A stretch of 38,456 nt of DNA from Byssochlamys sp. IMV 00236 (GCA_001931875.2 MSJH02000154.1:1-38456); one strand, 5' to 3'; counted from the first letter of the stretch, positions 22,441 through 34,784 are shown. The notes: generated by a model from the sequence alone, not told the origin. A program made the numbers and translations.

Positions 22441-23367
22441 ACTATATGCACCAGGAAATGCACCAGAAATTAGACTAATACTTCGAGCGCACCTCTATCC
22501 ATTATCTGTGATGCAGACCAACAAAACTAATCATCATCTTGGTTTTGTTTGTTTTCAAGAAGAAAGAAATGTTGTTATTTGTTCTAGTTTTATGTTGTCA
22601 ATTGATCAACAAAGATACAAGAACACGTGTAATTATGATGATATCGTATTTGTAGCAGCTAGAAGAAGCGTCCGTAGTACTGTATTTTCATTAATTATTG
22701 ACATTAATTTTATAAAATGTTATCATAAAATAAAAAAATTATTTGCGTAAAAAGACGACAAAGAAAAATATGTTTGAATAAAACGACATCATGTCAAAAG
22801 AGAGAGAGAGAGAGATAATGAGTTTATATGTAGAAAAAGAGAGAAAAAGTATGTTAGTATTAGAGCACATATCTTAATATTAGTTTTACTTACCACCAAG
22901 GTGCATTCTGGGGAGAGTAGCGATAACTACCCAGGATAGTTTAAACAAAAAACAAAAAAAGGAACGGAGGACAGAGAGAACCCAGAGCACAAGAAGAGGC
23001 AATTGGGAGAACGTTCCAGATTTACACACCAGAGAGCAAAGAGGGCGGGACAAGCGAGTCAGAGCAAGGACCATGAGGACAGGCTAGTTTTGCATTGTCA
23101 AATATGACTACATGTTCTTCTGATTTCATGGAAAGACCGAATAAAGAATTTAAACTTTTACAAACAGACTAGTATTGAATTAATTTCAACTCCAAGACAG
23201 CCCACCTGTTAATATTACGAAAATATTCTTGGCGACGACGAATTTACATTTCATGCAACATGAATTTTGTTCTCACCATGGGTGTATTTATTTTCGATCA
23301 CAGGCGAATTTACTTTCCGAAAAGAGTGTATAGCTTATTTTCTGGTGCATTTTCTGGTGCATGTAGT
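22441..23367. mobile_element. nonautonomous DNA-transposon-like element with terminal inverted repeats
   Basis: The ends are inverted copies: 22441-22480 and 23328-23367 match at 27 of the first 29 positions. Each end contains the unit ATGCACCAG[A/G]AA twice in a row. About 850 bp of interior carries no transposase and only short frames, plus a GA microsatellite at 22800-22815. No clear target-site duplication was found, so ends may extend a few bases. It is best explained as a MITE-like or internally deleted element. Confidence 0.6.
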
Positions 23368-23519
23368 GCTCACCTATTTTAATTATAATTTTATGCTAAA
23401 TCACCATCTAGGCTAATCTTGATCCTGACTAATTTTTTATTTTTTTAGGGCATACATCATCATCCGAGTCCTGGCTGAATTTATTCATTAAAGATACTAT
23501 GTCAAGATAAAAGCTTAGT

Positions 23520-24359
23520 ATGAGTCTCGATAGCAACTTTGCTATGGAAACGGTCATCATTCTTGTCTTTTTCATTTTGTGGCATGTGATTTGTCAGCAT
23601 ATAAAATTTATTTCCTTCTTTTTTTTTTTCAGGGTATTATTTTATGAACATATGTTTGACATTCCAAATCAGTTTATTGTTTCCTCACGACTATCAACAC
23701 TTGATTCACAGGACATACTCGCCATTCTTCAGATAGCGCAATCCAAATGGGATGAACGCATTCTACTTGAACGAATGAGAAAACACCCAAAGACGCCACT
23801 AATATGTATTGGCATATCCAACCCACAAGAGCTTGAACGTGTGATTGGCCATGATATACCTGTGATTCATATACAACCTGACTGTAAAGCGCTTCAACGT
23901 GTACAGGAACGTCATGATCGGTATCAAGGCTGTATAAACCAACTGCTATGGATTGGTACAAATTCATTATGGGGATTATTGGGTTATAGCATCCAGATCA
24001 TAGTAGGTCCTTCGCCAGACACAGTAGCTACAGCAATACAATTAAATCCAAACGTCTACTCGGTTGGATATCAAATCTATGGATTTGGACAAACCATATG
24101 GAATAAATTAGCAGTAAAGAAAACCATGCAAAGGGTACCTCCCAAGTGGTTAGGCATCCTTTGTGGCAGCGGTGTCTGTTTGAGCCTATGGACAGTGTAT
24201 CTTATGCGTCGAATAAAACGACACTACAAATTCATTAAAGATCATGAGCATGTGCTTCTGATGAGGAAAGATGTGATGAGCGCAAGAGGTCATTGTTGGA
24301 TGCAGCTGTTCTTGCCAGTGTGTGCATTCATTGGCTACTCATTTGGACATCTCCAATAA
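23520..24359 (+). CDS. orphan membrane protein
   Basis: A 279-aa open frame that I do not recognise. It has a hydrophobic N-terminus (residues about 11-41) and a soluble central part containing ICIGISNPQELERVIGHDIPVI. Three likely membrane segments follow: around INQLLWIGTNSLWGLLGY, around WLGILCGSGVCLSLWTVYLM and around the C-terminal LFLPVCAFIGYSFG, with a basic loop (RRIKRHYK) between the last two. The start is uncertain. The stretch 23586-23632 has GT..AG ends and a long pyrimidine tract like an intron, yet it is open in this frame, and removing it breaks the frame from this ATG. Translation may instead begin at the Met of HMFDIPNQF, or an upstream exon may be missing. Confidence 0.6.
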   Translation: MSLDSNFAMETVIILVFFILWHVICQHIKFISFFFFFRVLFYEHMFDIPNQFIVSSRLSTLDSQDILAILQIAQSKWDERILLERMRKHPKTPLICIGISNPQELERVIGHDIPVIHIQPDCKALQRVQERHDRYQGCINQLLWIGTNSLWGLLGYSIQIIVGPSPDTVATAIQLNPNVYSVGYQIYGFGQTIWNKLAVKKTMQRVPPKWLGILCGSGVCLSLWTVYLMRRIKRHYKFIKDHEHVLLMRKDVMSARGHCWMQLFLPVCAFIGYSFGHLQ

Positions 24360-25937
24360 ACTTTAAACCCCGTGTAACATAGGCGGGAAACATTCAAGAG
24401 CAAGCAACTTGGTTTGTGTATGTAACATGTTGTTTAGATAAGATAGTTGATGTAATGAAAGTGTACAAACAGTAAATCTTTTAAAGACAAGCGGGAGAAG
24501 CTTCAAAAACAGATTACGAAGTTACGAGCTTAAGCAGCAGAATCAACGTTGTCTACATAAACATTAACGCATCTCGCAATGTGCGTATGATCTTTAGTAA
24601 CAGAATTTTCAAGCTTTGATAGTTTTGAGGATTACCTTATTGTGAACAGCATAGATTTATTCATGCAAAAGACTGCTATCAAACCTCAGAGGCGTGATCT
24701 CGAACCAGTCCTTTTGACTCAGTAAAACAGAAAAATAGCTCACGTCCCACGTGGTATCTATAAAAAAGGCATCTGATAACATCATTACAGTGCATATGAT
24801 CAACTTGTCTATTTCTAAAGTAATGGTTAGCTAGTGTACCCAGTCATTCCTGACTCTCTTGCTCAAGTAGTAAACTATAAAGAGAACAGCTACTTATAAA
24901 TACTATTGAAGAAGGCTATTTCTGATTTACATATCAACTTGTTCTTTTTGGTTTCTGCAATATTTGTGCATTTAGTCTTTGAAGGTTACTGCTAATTATA
25001 TAGTACAGTGATTTTTACTACACAAAAAGTCCAAATGTTAAACTGCTGTGCGTTCTTCTTTAACCTTGTGGGCAAAAGCTAAATAAATATAGTGTAACTT
25101 GGATCATCTTTATTTAACATTGGCCTAATGTTAAAAAGCAGGCAATTGCTATTCTTGGATTGCTTGCATAAGTTTTAAAGGAGATTTATTCTTTTTTTGG
25201 GGCAAACAAAGAGATGATCAATTGAGTCTTATCCAGTGCATGACGAGATAAAAAGAAAATCCAATGTAGTGCAACGATAAGAGTCAAGCTGTGACAATAG
25301 AAGATAAGCATAGTATGATGATTATTTGTTCTTTGAGTATTCAAGACATTGACTCAAGAGCCAAGCACCAATTGAAATGCGAATATGAGTAATGGATCCA
25401 ATTTTTACACACTTTAGCAGATTGCATATCTTGCTAATTCAATAATTCGACTAATTACCCTTTTTTAGTTAGACCATCTATTCTAATACCCACCTTTAAT
25501 CTTGGACGGAATAGTAGTTTTTTAACCGTGATCAGCAATTCATTGTTGAAACATCAGAATTTTAATCAATACTGGTATTGTCCATTTATTCATTCTCCGC
25601 TAATAGACCATATCAGATATGTGTAGTTACTCCTTATTCGCGTCATACCCGTTCTTCTTTCTATTTAAAAGTAAATGTAGTCAATTGATAAAGAGTTCTT
25701 TCATACAAATGGTGAACCGAACTGGGATACATTTAACTATTACATTCATACAAAGATTTAAACAAGGACAAAAGGTTCATTCATATTATAATGGACTACA
25801 AAGATGACCTTGGCTAGATCATTAACTCCAACACTGTCAGAAGAAGTGATCCAATATACATCACAAAGATATCTTATGTGTATTAATATATATACATATG
25901 CTCATATTTAAAAATTATAGCGAATCCTTAAATTTGA
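24360..25937. other. gene-poor AT-rich region
   Basis: I see no open frame with coding character, no tRNA and no clear repeat. A 62-codon frame at 25619 looks like chance. Confidence 0.5.
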
Positions 25938-26178
25938 GAAAAAAAGCAGAGCGAAACACCATTAGATTCTGTAGGCGTGTATAAACATGATGCAAGACAT
26001 TATAAAGCGGATAGAATAATCAGACTATATGACATTTTACTGCTCGAAACATTCTCGCATTTTTGGCTGCAGCGATAGATCAAACACCTCGTTTGATCAT
26101 CACAACGGACTATTCGGGATCCTGTCTATACTGAAGACGATAACTGGCGCATCATATTGTGTATATCATACAAGATAG
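25938..26178 (+). pseudogene. decayed fragment of an uncharacterised fungal gene family
   Basis: Two adjacent frames read like one broken protein. Frame one (25938-26078) contains VGVYKHDARHYKADRIIRLYD; a +1 shift then gives 26089-26178 with SFDHHNGLFGILSILKTI before a stop. The pattern (KADGIIRLYD ... FDHHKAMFGLLAMLKTIA) recalls a repetitive family of hypothetical proteins in Mucorales, from memory only. No start, and both frames close quickly. Confidence 0.4.
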
Positions 26179-27147
26179 TCAAGTTATATTGAATTAATCT
26201 CTTTCGTATAGTTTACTCAAAATACAATTATTGATTCTACAATTTCTGAATAGTTGAACTGGCTTTGGATTCAGACTTCCTGTTCCTGTTTTGGTTATTT
26301 TAAACTATTCCTATTTGTACTACTTTACAAATATTGAATACCTGTTTGGCAATATAAATAAGGCAATTTATAAGCTTTCTTGCATTGATCATCAACCATC
26401 GGAAACTGTTGCTTACATTATATGAAAAAGCTTCTTCATAATCTTTTCATCTGTTTTTAATCCATCTTTATAATAAAAGGCACTATTTAATCTCTCTTTT
26501 TTTTTTTAAAAAAAAAAGCCATTTTACTAGAGACATCCTCATCTTTCATCAATGTACATTAATTAGACTTTCATTAGATGTATTAATTCAGAGGTAATGA
26601 CGAAATATACATGGCTCAGCCTGTCATTCTCATCAATACCACCTTTCTTCTTTTGAGAATACAAGCATTTGATTTTCCATTTGCTTCAAGATTGAACAAG
26701 CAAACAAAACAAGTAATTTGACTGGAGTTTATTATCACTTTTTTTTTCCACTTTTTCCTAACTCGGTCCAGGTACACAATAAATTGTAGCCGAAACAAGA
26801 CGTATCACAAGGCACTTTTCATTTAAGAAGGGATAGCAATAAAACAATTTTTGTTCTTTCCCCCCTTTTCTGTCTCTCTCTTTTTGATATCAAGCCATAA
26901 GTAACTATAGATATACAAATGATGTGCACCTATGTATACAGTATATTCTATTTTTTCTTTTAAGCTGTCATTTTCCCATTGAAATAGAATGCATTTCACA
27001 CGCATAGAAAAGCTTAATAAAGTTGATACTCAGCACAAAGTGTTACACCCATCAGTACCCCGAGTCAAGATTTAAAAAAAAGATCAGCTGGTTTGATATT
27101 TAAAAAGAATAAAAGCTTTTTTTTAATTATTTTTTTTTTTTTCTTTA
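26179..27147. other. intergenic region upstream of the RhoGEF gene
   Basis: AT-rich spacer with several T and A runs (26498-26518, and 27119-27143 just before the RhoGEF start). No gene seen; it presumably includes the RhoGEF promoter and leader. Confidence 0.5.
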
Positions 27148-29555
27148 ATGACTTCACTCAAAAGTAGCAGCAGTAGCAGCAGTCATAGCAGTAATAGTCG
27201 ATCACCTTCATTGAACACAACATCGACCTCGAATACCTTTCTGTCTAATTCACCCTTACCAACACTCTCAATCACCAATAAGCCATCAAATGGAACATCA
27301 CTTTACCATACATGTCGCTCTGTACTCGAGAAGCTATCTCTCGTACCAAATATGGAATACTATATTGATTATACAACAGATGACGATACAACACCTTTAA
27401 ATAAGTTATGGGCTATTTGTAGAAGAGGCTTTCCTTTGGCTGCCTTATTTAATGCGTTAGATCCTCAAGAGCCCTTATCAGTCGATCCATCTTGTACTCA
27501 GGTTAATGAATGTAAAAAGAGCATCTATCATTTTATTGTTGCCTGCAGGAATCAATTGGGTATTCATGAAGATGATTTATTCACTTTATCTGACTTATAC
27601 AAGGATAATACCAATGGATTCGTTAAAGTAATAAGAAAAAGACCATACTGTAATACCATATTTATCCCTTTTTATTATAGGTTGTGAACACCATTGATAT
27701 CATCTTACAAATGCTAGAAGAACGAGGCGTCATCACATCCATCAATCACAATAGAAACTCATTCAATGAGCCAAAAGATGCAAGAGATAAAGTCGTACTT
27801 GAATTATTAGAAACTGAAAGAAAATATGTTCAAGACTTGGAGATATTACAGGCAAGTGTAGATGATAAGAAAAAAGCGATTAGTAACTTATTTTATTTAC
27901 AGAATTATAAGCGTGAATTACAGCTACAAGAAATATTAAACCCAGATACAGTTCATTATCTCTTTGGCAACCTCAATACTCTTGTAGACTTTCAAAGAAG
28001 ATTCCTCATTCAACTAGAAGAAATGGCCGAAAAATCACCGGAGGATCAAGACTTTGGCTCATTGTTTATACAAAATGAAGATTCCTTTACTGTTTATGAG
28101 CCCTATTGTTCCAATTTTTTTTCGGCTCAGGACTTGGTCGTACAAGAAGCACCTAAATTACAAAAATTGGCCGACATACTGAATCCAATTTATGAATTAC
28201 CTTCGATGCTGATTAAACCCGTTCAGAGAATCTGTAAATACCCTTTACTTATGCATCAGCTCATCAAGGCTACCAACCCAAGCTGGCCACATGTTCTTCG
28301 TATGGAACAAGGACTGATCAGCATCAAGCGAGTGACCGAAAAAGTGAATGAGACCCAACGAAAGCTTGAAAACATCCAGATCGTGGACGAAATTAAAAAT
28401 AGAGTGGATGAACTCCGACGAGGCGAAATCGGTACCTATGGTGCCTTATTGCTCCATGATAAGCTCTTCATGTCGCAGTCGGATGCTCCCGAAAAAGAAT
28501 TGCTGGTCTACTTTTTCGAAAAGACAATCCTTATCTGCAAGGAGAGCAAGGACTCGACCAAGAATAAGCCTGTCAAATCCAATACGATTTCCATTAAAAA
28601 GAAAAGAAGGGGCAGTCTTCAACTCAAGGGTATGATTATGACAAGTCGTATCGTCAAGGTGCGTAACCACTCATCAAGTGGCAGTTGGTGCTTGACCATC
28701 GACTTCAAGGACCGTGAAGTGGATCATGTCCTCTTCCGATTCAGAAACGAAGAACAAATGAAGCTCTGGGAGTCCTCTCTTCAGCGACATATCAGACCTA
28801 TGAAATCAAATGTATCCAATACACAACTTATGTCCATGAAAGGAACTAATCTGACAGAAGTACCTCCTTTCCTTCGTACAGATGATGACAGCAGCACAGA
28901 TTACAGTGATCAAGAATGTGATTCACCGACTATGCACAGATCACAAAAGAAATACAGCATATCTCGTCATATTACTGACCAACCACCTCGAACGAGTTCA
29001 CATCACCACATGCAGCATCTTCATGATTACCCCGCATCGCCTCCACCTTCCCATCCTTCTTCGCCACGTGCTATGGACGAGTATCCACCTTATCTTATGA
29101 ATCGTAGCCAATCTCAATCTGTCGTACCTGGACAACCACTCCTTTACACCAGTCGAGTTCGATCTCAGAGTAGTCCAAACATCAAACAAAGACAACAACA
29201 ACAACAACAACATTGGGATGAACCTACGCCACCTACGCCACAGTTTATAAACTCCAAAACACTTTACAACATGGCCCCTCCTTCACCTTTAGATCAACCA
29301 CTCAAATTGAAATTGAACTTTAACGATGGCATCTATGTTATCATGACTGGACTGGATATTTCTTATTCAGAATTAGTAGACAAAGTGGATAGAAAGATAC
29401 GTCTAATTGCTAATTTGCAGCCTGCAGATGTATTAAGGCTTAAGTACCAAGATGAGGATGGTGATTTCATAACCATCAACTCAGATGAAGATGTTCAAAT
29501 GGCTTTTGAAAATAGAGGCGCCACCAATACCATTAACTTATTCCTTAGTATCTAA
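27148..29555 (+). CDS. CDC24: Cdc24-like Rho guanine nucleotide exchange factor
   Basis: Two exons, 27148-27627 and 27681-29555, 784 aa; the 53-nt intron has GT..AG ends. Domains in order: Ser-rich N-terminus (1-50), Cdc24-type calponin-homology region (about 55-175, with LWAICRRGFPLAALFNAL), DH domain (about 193-370, from VLELLETERKYVQDLEILQ; the IKPVQRICKYPLLMHQLIK helix is diagnostic), PH domain (about 395-520), a Ser/Pro/His-rich linker with a short Gln run, and a C-terminal PB1 domain (about 699-784) with the acidic DEDGDFITINSDEDV motif. This is the exact architecture of yeast Cdc24, the activator of Cdc42 in polarity and hyphal growth, with PB1 binding a Bem1-like scaffold. Expected at the inner face of the plasma membrane at growth sites. 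Confidence 0.95.
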
Positions 29556-29863
29556 AAATATGTATATATTTATTATTGTATTTTTTTTCTCCCCTTGTAA
29601 ATAAATCTATGATCATATCCCGTTCTCTTCATCTTTAAAATGTCCTGCCAAGCATATATATATTGTAATACCCTTCTTGTGTATGTGAATTGATCTCGCT
29701 TATCAATCAAGGGAAAATCATATTACTGAACTGCGGATCAATACTGGAGTGATTAATTACTTTTTCTTTCAAACTTTACCCTTGTTTGATGTCATCCTTT
29801 TCTGCTTCTTTTTTTTTCCTTATTTCTTTGTCTCTTTCCTCAATTTCTCTATAAACTAGCTTG
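29556..29863. other. intergenic spacer
   Basis: 3' end of the RhoGEF gene and CT-rich leader of the F-box gene. No additional feature seen. Confidence 0.6.
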
Positions 29864-31591
29864 ATGGAAGCCCAAGGCACTATTTGGTGTAACCTGCCAC
29901 TAGAAATCTGGGATCACATTATGAGTTACATGAACACAGACGACCTAGCCAATTATTGCCTAGTCAGTAAGGCATGGTACTCCATCTGTGCACCCTACCT
30001 CTACCAGTCCATTATGATTGAAGATCCTGACGATCTTGCCGTGGTACTGTGTAACTCGCCTCGTGCGCCAGGTCGACATGTAAAGAAGATTGTGTTGGAC
30101 TATGAGGGCATGAGTCTAGAAGAAACATATGACCAACTGCGGATGTTGATAGATTATTGTCCAAATGTTGAAGTTTTCACTTCGGACGAAATCTTGACAT
30201 TTTTGTGGTGGAATAGCTTTTTGAAGGTTCTACAGGATGGACACGTGTGGCGGAAGATACAGAAGATACCAGAAACGATACGCGAGAGCGACAACATGGA
30301 CTTGTACTACCAGTGCTCTCGTCACCTGCGGCAGAGCTTGCAAACCATACAGCTGCTCGGTCCTCGATTCGGGCCAGTGCGGGATACAGATGTGTGCTGG
30401 CTGGGTGACTTTCCCTGTCTGAATTCATTAGAAGTGTATCCACGAATAGGATTTGCTACCGTACAAGACTTTGAACTGCTGTTAAAGTACACCCAGCATC
30501 TACGCCAACTCACTGTTGACTGGCACGACTTTGGACTCTCTCAGGCTGAGTTGGAGTGGTTGGAAGCAACACAGGCTCGACAGATGCCAAGGATCGATAT
30601 CTATCCCTCTATGGAGTGCCTAAGAGTCACTGGCTGCTTCTCTTTTGATTCAGTTTACATGCCGCAACTCTGTTACTTTCTTCAAAAGTTTCCTAGACTC
30701 AAGACTGCTCAACTCACAATCCACAGCGCCAATATGTTTGACAATATCTTTACTCAATACATATCCCGGACCCCGCATGTGGTGATCAAGGTCCGCTATG
30801 CCACGATTCTCTTGCAGGTTTTGAGCACCTTTGTCGGGCTCGAGTACCAAAAGGTGCTTGAACTTGAATATGCGCCTGAATTTCACTACCTTCGTCAGAT
30901 GGTGGTACGTCTGAAGATGACCAAGAATGAAGTGCATTGTAGTATCATAGGAGAACTCGAGGATGATTTCCTATCCTCTGTTTCTATCGATATTTTACAA
31001 ACCATAGGCTTTCGCATTCACCATCTCACAATAGAACATCCTTTTCGAATATGGCAGGGATTCAATCTAGGCATCTATGGAGATCTATGCCCTCGTCTAC
31101 AGACTCTGGAAGTATCCTATGTTGAAGTTGAACAGTTTGCACTGGATGTCCTCGAGGAACACAGGGAGCTGAGGCATATTAAGCTCATTGATTCTGTCAT
31201 TAACAATGATGCTATCTTTTCGGCACTGTCGACCTTAGTACCTAATTTGGAGACACTCGTCCTGGAGAATTGTACGTTTTTTAGAGAACGCACATTTCCG
31301 TTTACGCTCGTGATGGACATGCCTCATACACGATTCAGCCATCATTTGCATATCGATTTGACCAATGTGGATTTTGAAAAGATCCTCTTGCGCTTGTCTA
31401 TTGGTACTAAAAGATCAAACTATTACCTCTGCCAAGATAATGGGACTATACAGGTACCAAACTTTGTCGTCCAGGAATTATATGCAAACTATCACCCCTA
31501 TGTTGCGACTCTGTTCATTCGCTGTCAATCTTTACGCAGGCTTGAACTTACCTTACCGGATGAAGAAAAGAACATTGTGTGCTATTTTTAG
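29864..31591 (+). CDS. F-box protein with leucine-rich C-terminal region
   Basis: A single exon of 575 aa starting at the ATG at 29864. Residues about 8-50 (NLPLEIWDHIMSYMNTDDLA ... CLVSKAWYSICAPYLY) are a typical F-box, which binds Skp1 in SCF ubiquitin ligases. The remainder has irregular leucine-rich-repeat character (for example CPRLQTLEVSYVEVEQFALD and VPNLETLVLENC), as in fungal FBXL-like proteins. The substrate is unknown. Its base composition is visibly less AT-rich than that of most neighbours and it lacks introns, unlike nearly all genes in the window; recent expansion or retroposition of an F-box family member would fit, but is not proven. Confidence 0.85.
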   Translation: MEAQGTIWCNLPLEIWDHIMSYMNTDDLANYCLVSKAWYSICAPYLYQSIMIEDPDDLAVVLCNSPRAPGRHVKKIVLDYEGMSLEETYDQLRMLIDYCPNVEVFTSDEILTFLWWNSFLKVLQDGHVWRKIQKIPETIRESDNMDLYYQCSRHLRQSLQTIQLLGPRFGPVRDTDVCWLGDFPCLNSLEVYPRIGFATVQDFELLLKYTQHLRQLTVDWHDFGLSQAELEWLEATQARQMPRIDIYPSMECLRVTGCFSFDSVYMPQLCYFLQKFPRLKTAQLTIHSANMFDNIFTQYISRTPHVVIKVRYATILLQVLSTFVGLEYQKVLELEYAPEFHYLRQMVVRLKMTKNEVHCSIIGELEDDFLSSVSIDILQTIGFRIHHLTIEHPFRIWQGFNLGIYGDLCPRLQTLEVSYVEVEQFALDVLEEHRELRHIKLIDSVINNDAIFSALSTLVPNLETLVLENCTFFRERTFPFTLVMDMPHTRFSHHLHIDLTNVDFEKILLRLSIGTKRSNYYLCQDNGTIQVPNFVVQELYANYHPYVATLFIRCQSLRRLELTLPDEEKNIVCYF

Positions 31592-31850
31592 TATTCATTA
31601 AACTGTAAAATCAGCTTTAATAAACAATGTCTTAATATTTTTATCTTGTGTACATACACAAAAGGGACATTCATTCTAGGTTCACTTGTTGCCACACTTG
31701 GCTCACGTAACAATGGTACATCAGTGTCCTCCCTTTTGGTTGATTTCTTTGCTGAGAGAAGGATCGAAGAAAGTCACAAAGTGTCTGGACTAGAAAAAAG
31801 ATAAACTCTCCTTTTCTTTCTTGAAAAAAATAAAAAATAGCTTCATCGTT

Positions 31851-34658
31851 ATGCCAATTCGACATTTTGACAGTAACAATGAGAATAAACTGGGTTTTCT
31901 TCTATTGAAATACTAATATTTGACTTCTTTAGTTTTCACGGCTGAGAGACGACTGATACAAACGTCTGCAGTATCACAATTAAAAGACACAAGAATAGGC
32001 ATTGAAGGCAATGATTGGCTTAGAAAGATTGTCCCCAAAGAACCAACTGTAACTGCCATGGGAGGTTTACCTCTTCGACTAAGAGAATCAATAGAGAAAG
32101 AATTAAAACAATTCAAGTAAATGATGCTCTTTAGTTTATCCTTTATGATTTTAATTACGCGTTTCTTTTTTTCAACAGGTCTCATGGCATCACTCCTATA
32201 TTTGTATTTCCTGGTCTATCTATTCTTCGCAAAGATAAACCATTCTCTAAAGAAGATACACGTCCAAGTCATCGAGCAGCAGGTTGGGAATTTTATGAAA
32301 AAGGAAAAACAGATTTAGCCATGAGCAACTGGGCAAGTAGTGGAGGCATTCATCCTGCTGACCTGTTGAATTGTGTATTTCACATCTTGCACGAAAATGA
32401 TGTTGAATTTGTTCGCGCTCCTTACTCAGCATGGGCTCAGGTCTGTGTTCATTGATATGTCTTTTTTGATTGGTTACTTACTTTATTGAGTAGCTTGCTT
32501 ACATGTATACACATCCTAAACAGCTTGTTAACGCTGTCTATGGAGGCTCTGAGCTTTTGATGTGGGATATTGATAAAATGATTACAAGTATTGATTTTGA
32601 GGTAAAGGATAGAAATTAGAACAAACAAAAAAAAAAAAGTTAACCAAAGTGTAGAAAGGAAATTATCATTGGATTAATAAAAAGACTGTACTTCAAGACC
32701 TGCATGTATCAGACGAACAGTTTCTCGATATTTGTATATTAGCAGGCTTCGAGTACTGTCCTAGCTTTCCACCACTCAATACATCTGTAGTCAGTTTTAC
32801 ATTCAAAGGTATGATTCAAGTGTTCAAAACGAGGTTTAACTGTATATTTGTCTAGGCGTACATGACTTGATTAAGCAACATAAAACTGGATTCAATGCAG
32901 TCCAAGCTTATTCTGATAACCCTATTATTGCCAAAACACACTATGTTGATATATTCTGTCGTACACGCTGTGCAGTCAAATACCATCTCATCATAACGGA
33001 CGAAGGCGAAATTAAACCACTAAACATCGAACATGCACCTAACGATATACACGAATTCATTGGATATCGTTTACCAGATGAACTTTACTACTACTTGATG
33101 CGTGGTCTTATTGGACCGCAGGTAAGAGAATGAGATCAAGGTCAAGAGGAATAGGGACTTATATTTGTTTAGTCTGTTAATAGCCTAGTGTCTGGTGTAT
33201 TAATTGAAAATGCGCCTTTGGACAATGGTGAATCAACAGAATACCACAATTTCCTTCATCAACTTCTTAATATTCGCACACAAACACTCAGCTTACTTAC
33301 TCAACCCCTTCATCAATTTTACAAGACACGAAAGATAGCCACTCATTTTTGGTTTGAGCCTACGGTTGAGCAAATCATGCACCATCAACCTAATGATAGT
33401 CATGGATCAGCACATGTTGATGCCACGCCGCTCAATACAGTATATGAGAAAACGAATTCATGGAATGTGACAAGAGATTTTATTGATGCAGAACTCAGAT
33501 CACAGAAAGTATGTGTGTATTCGAGACGATATAGCCTTTGTTTCTTATCATCCTTTAGGTAAATACGGTGACCCTCAAGTTTTGTATCAGTACACTTGAA
33601 AATGCGTCTGTTGCTACCAAGACAATTACCAAACCACACCCTGATCAGGTGAAATCTTAGAAATTCATAAAGAAAACAAGTAATAATCCTTTAGTTTAGC
33701 CACTTGAAGATAAAAATGAAATTGTTGCAAATGTGCTATGGAAGACATTAGAAATAAGAGAGTAAGTGTGTTATTATTTCGTAACATGGTCCAACCTCGA
33801 TTAATTGGAAATAGTTTTGTTACTTCTTCAAAGCATGTACATACTCCATGGGGAAAGGCATTACATGTATCACTCAAAGGAGATGATGTGCCCAGACCAA
33901 TGCAAGAAGCTTTATTGACAGCACTTGAATTGATTCGATTTGAAGTATTGACCAACAAAACATTCAGTAAAACATATACTCGACCTCTTGGAAACGGTAA
34001 GAAAATAATAAATGCGCGCATTTATTTACGCTTGTCATGATAGAACTTGAGCAAAAGAACATCATCCTGCTTTCCCGTGCATTATCTTTACTGCCGATTA
34101 AACTAAAGGTAAACGGAACCCTTTTAGTGCATATTTGTTTATACTTTTGATTCTATAGAATATGCAATGGTCGGGGCCCTTGAACCGTGATTTACTTGTG
34201 TTTAATAGCTTTGTCAAAGCATTGAATAGAAGTTATCGAAATTTATGCGAGATGCTCACGTTATCCTTCTTTCTGAATGGACTCGTCGTCAAGGATAGAG
34301 AAGATTACTTTGAAATTAATGATAGGTAATGATCCGCCATATGTATTTAAGGGTATTTATTAAACCTCTCCTATTTAGTCTTCCTTACATGGCCGACGTC
34401 AATGTCGCTTTAGGACTTGTCTGTAAGCATTACTTGGAACGCATTGTTGAAGGACAATCAGCCATTGAAGCTTTAGCCTCCACTGAAAAAGCATTCCCTA
34501 CTTGCGTCTCTGTCAAAGAAGATCTCGAAACAGGTTTCCAATTTTGGACAAGGCTGTTGGAAGCAGTTGGGGTACTTTTCAAGACCAATACGATCTCTGC
34601 GGATACATTCAATATGTTTTCCAATGCAAATGAATGGCTCCAGAACAGAAAATTTTAA
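31851..34658 (+). CDS. MKT1: Mkt1-like post-transcriptional regulator (XPG-fold)
   Basis: Thirteen exons: 31851-31872, 31933-32116, 32179-32440, 32494-32601, 32655-32808, 32856-33121, 33173-33508, 33559-33648, 33700-33761, 33815-33996, 34044-34108, 34159-34325 and 34379-34658; 725 aa with consistent phases. The N-terminal half resembles XPG/FEN nucleases (IGIEGNDWLRKIV, GITPIFVFPGL, VRAPYSAWAQLAYM, YGGSELLMWD), but the usual acidic metal ligands are only partly kept, as in Mkt1. The C-terminal part (LPYMADVNVALGLVCKHYLE onward) fits the Mkt1 C-terminal domain. In yeast, Mkt1 works with Pbp1 at polysomes to regulate mRNAs. The tiny first exon (22 nt) is supported by a TACTAAT branch point in the following intron. 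Confidence 0.9.
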
Positions 34659-34773
34659 AAAAAGAATAAACTCTTGAGAATTGCCAGATGTATGAGTATA
34701 ATCTGATGCATAGCATTAGATTAATTAAAACTTGAACTGCGTGTGCTGCACTTTATGATTGATTAAATCATTT

Positions 34774-34784
34774 ATATATAAAAG
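34774..34784 (+). promoter_or_regulatory. TATA box of the small-protein gene
   Basis: TATATATAAAAG about 40 nt upstream of the ATG at 34820, followed by a CT-rich leader. Strong match and good spacing. Confidence 0.55.

Noticed and set aside
22508..22750. 80-codon plus-strand frame
   Set aside because: It lies inside the inverted-repeat element, has no recognisable motif and no promoter signal.
22886..23074. 62-codon minus-strand frame in the same element
   Set aside because: Low-complexity Leu/Ser-rich peptide, no transposase motif.
24360..27147. CRISPR array, tRNA or rRNA in the gene-poor region
   Set aside because: No regularly spaced repeats, no tRNA T-loop motif in context and no rRNA-like sequence found by eye.
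30177..30513. Antisense frames inside the F-box gene
   Set aside because: They are shadows of a strong coding exon and contain no domain.
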